Positions 13,725 through 14,058 of a DNA stretch of 14,058 bases are shown in pieces. The stretch is from Blastococcus sp. CT_GayMR20 (GTDB taxonomy: Bacteria; Actinomycetota; Actinomycetes; Mycobacteriales; Geodermatophilaceae): assembly GCF_004570345.1 (NCBI RefSeq), contig NZ_SPQM01000124.1:1-14058 (forward strand). The letters run 5' to 3'. Under the pieces are notes generated by a model. It did no database searches, was not told the origin of the DNA, and worked only from the letters and a program-made list of their open reading frames with translations. The stretch's first letter is position 1; each line of letters starts with the position of its first letter. The position numbers and the translations under genes are program-made.

Positions 13725-14058
13725 ATGACCGAGGACCTCGACGCGCGCCTGGCGCGCCTGCAGGGGTCCGACGACGTCTACGCCCTGATCGACCTCGGCT
13801 GCGACCTGGCCGACGTGGATCGGCAGGTCGACGCCGAGTGGTGCTTCCGCCGCGCCGCCGATCTGGGCGACAGCGTCGCGTCGTTCAACCTCGGCAACGC
13901 CCTGGCCGCCCAGAAGCGGTTCGCCGAGGCGGTCGAGGCCTACGAGGTCGCGCTCGACGCCGGCGAGCCCGACGCGTGGCGCAACCTCGGCAAGGTCCTC
14001 GAGGACCTCGGCGACCTCGCCGGCGCCATGCGCGCCTACCGGGGCGCGGTCGAGGCGG
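13725..14058 (+). CDS. TPR-repeat protein, N-terminal 111 residues (cut by edge)
   Basis: This is an open frame from ATG 13725 to the window edge, too short and incomplete to name. After a polar start (MTEDLDARLARLQG) there are at least two TPR units: about 51-82 with FNLGNALAAQKRFAEAVEAY and 83-111 with WRNLGKVLEDLGDLAGAMRAY. A probable earlier unit lies at 18-49. The AEWCFRRAADLGD stretch also recalls Sel1-like repeats. There is no signal peptide or membrane segment in what is seen. Such proteins usually bind other proteins; no partner is indicated. It may be cotranscribed with the LLM gene upstream. Confidence 0.82.
   Translation, partial: MTEDLDARLARLQGSDDVYALIDLGCDLADVDRQVDAEWCFRRAADLGDSVASFNLGNALAAQKRFAEAVEAYEVALDAGEPDAWRNLGKVLEDLGDLAGAMRAYRGAVEA

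Larger units (their letters stand above)
7096..14058 (-). repeat. Right arm of a 6,963-bp perfect inverted repeat
   Basis: This is the reverse complement of positions 1-6963, ending exactly at the window edge. It is the arm whose citrate synthase frame continues naturally into the spacer, so it is the better template for the true gene order. Stop-to-stop lengths of all frames equal those of the other arm, which excludes indels. I see no target-site duplication, transposase or integrase associated with either arm end. Confidence 0.97.

Noticed and set aside
1..14058. Composite transposon or terminal inverted repeats of a mobile element
   Set aside because: There is no transposase, integrase, short target duplication or unique cargo. 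The arms themselves are the housekeeping genes, and the loop is only 132 bases.
1..14058. Linear-replicon telomere or hairpin end
   Set aside because: The loop is ordinary coding sequence of citrate synthase rather than a telomeric motif, and no terminal protein gene is present. A fold-back explains it more simply.
1..14058. tRNA, rRNA, CRISPR arrays, toxin-antitoxin or defence genes
   Set aside because: I looked in all gaps and found no cloverleaf, rRNA motif, regularly spaced repeats or such genes. Gaps are under 160 bases.

Overview
The window is one almost complete inverted repeat. Positions 1-6963 and 7096-14058 are reverse complements of each other: base x pairs with base 14059-x. I checked this at both ends, at the centre and through every gene, where all mirrored frames have identical lengths and translations. 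The arms are separated by a 132-base spacer, 6964-7095. Only about 7,095 bases are therefore unique. The symmetry reaches both window edges exactly, which suggests the window is a whole contig rather than a slice of a larger molecule. The spacer continues the coding frame of a citrate synthase gene across 7096/7095 on the minus strand, so that boundary is native. The fold-back join is at 6963/6964. The simplest reading is an amplification, library or assembly fold-back, where a strand was copied, looped and copied back. A real giant palindrome cannot be excluded from sequence alone.

The organism looks like a high-GC actinobacterium. The signs are very GC-rich codon third positions, an F420-type luciferase-like oxidoreductase, an actinobacterial citrate synthase 2, a UdgX-type uracil-DNA glycosylase and GTG starts. 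The stop-codon-associated intergenic repeats remind me of Geodermatophilaceae (Blastococcus, Geodermatophilus, Modestobacter), but that placement is a guess.

The real locus, read along the right arm, runs as follows. Citrate synthase comes first (minus strand, first 142 residues only). It is divergent from pdxH, which overlaps an MFS exporter gene by 4 bases. Convergent to these is udgX (minus strand). UdgX is divergent from an ABC-2 exporter pair (ATPase and permease, overlapping by 4 bases). These are followed by an F420-dependent LLM oxidoreductase and the start of a TPR protein that runs off the edge. The left arm repeats all of this in reverse. No intergenic gap exceeds 160 bases.

The genes are mostly housekeeping or small-molecule functions with no sign of a defence island, phage or transposon. 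PdxH makes PLP, citrate synthase feeds the TCA or methylcitrate route, UdgX removes and traps uracil in DNA, and the two exporters have unknown substrates. Beyond the palindrome, the points of interest are a repeat family that starts exactly at stop codons, one copy of which has apparently become the predicted N-terminus of the MFS protein; a UdgX with an acidic insertion; a strong dyad upstream of citrate synthase; and a PdxH with an altered substrate-site position.
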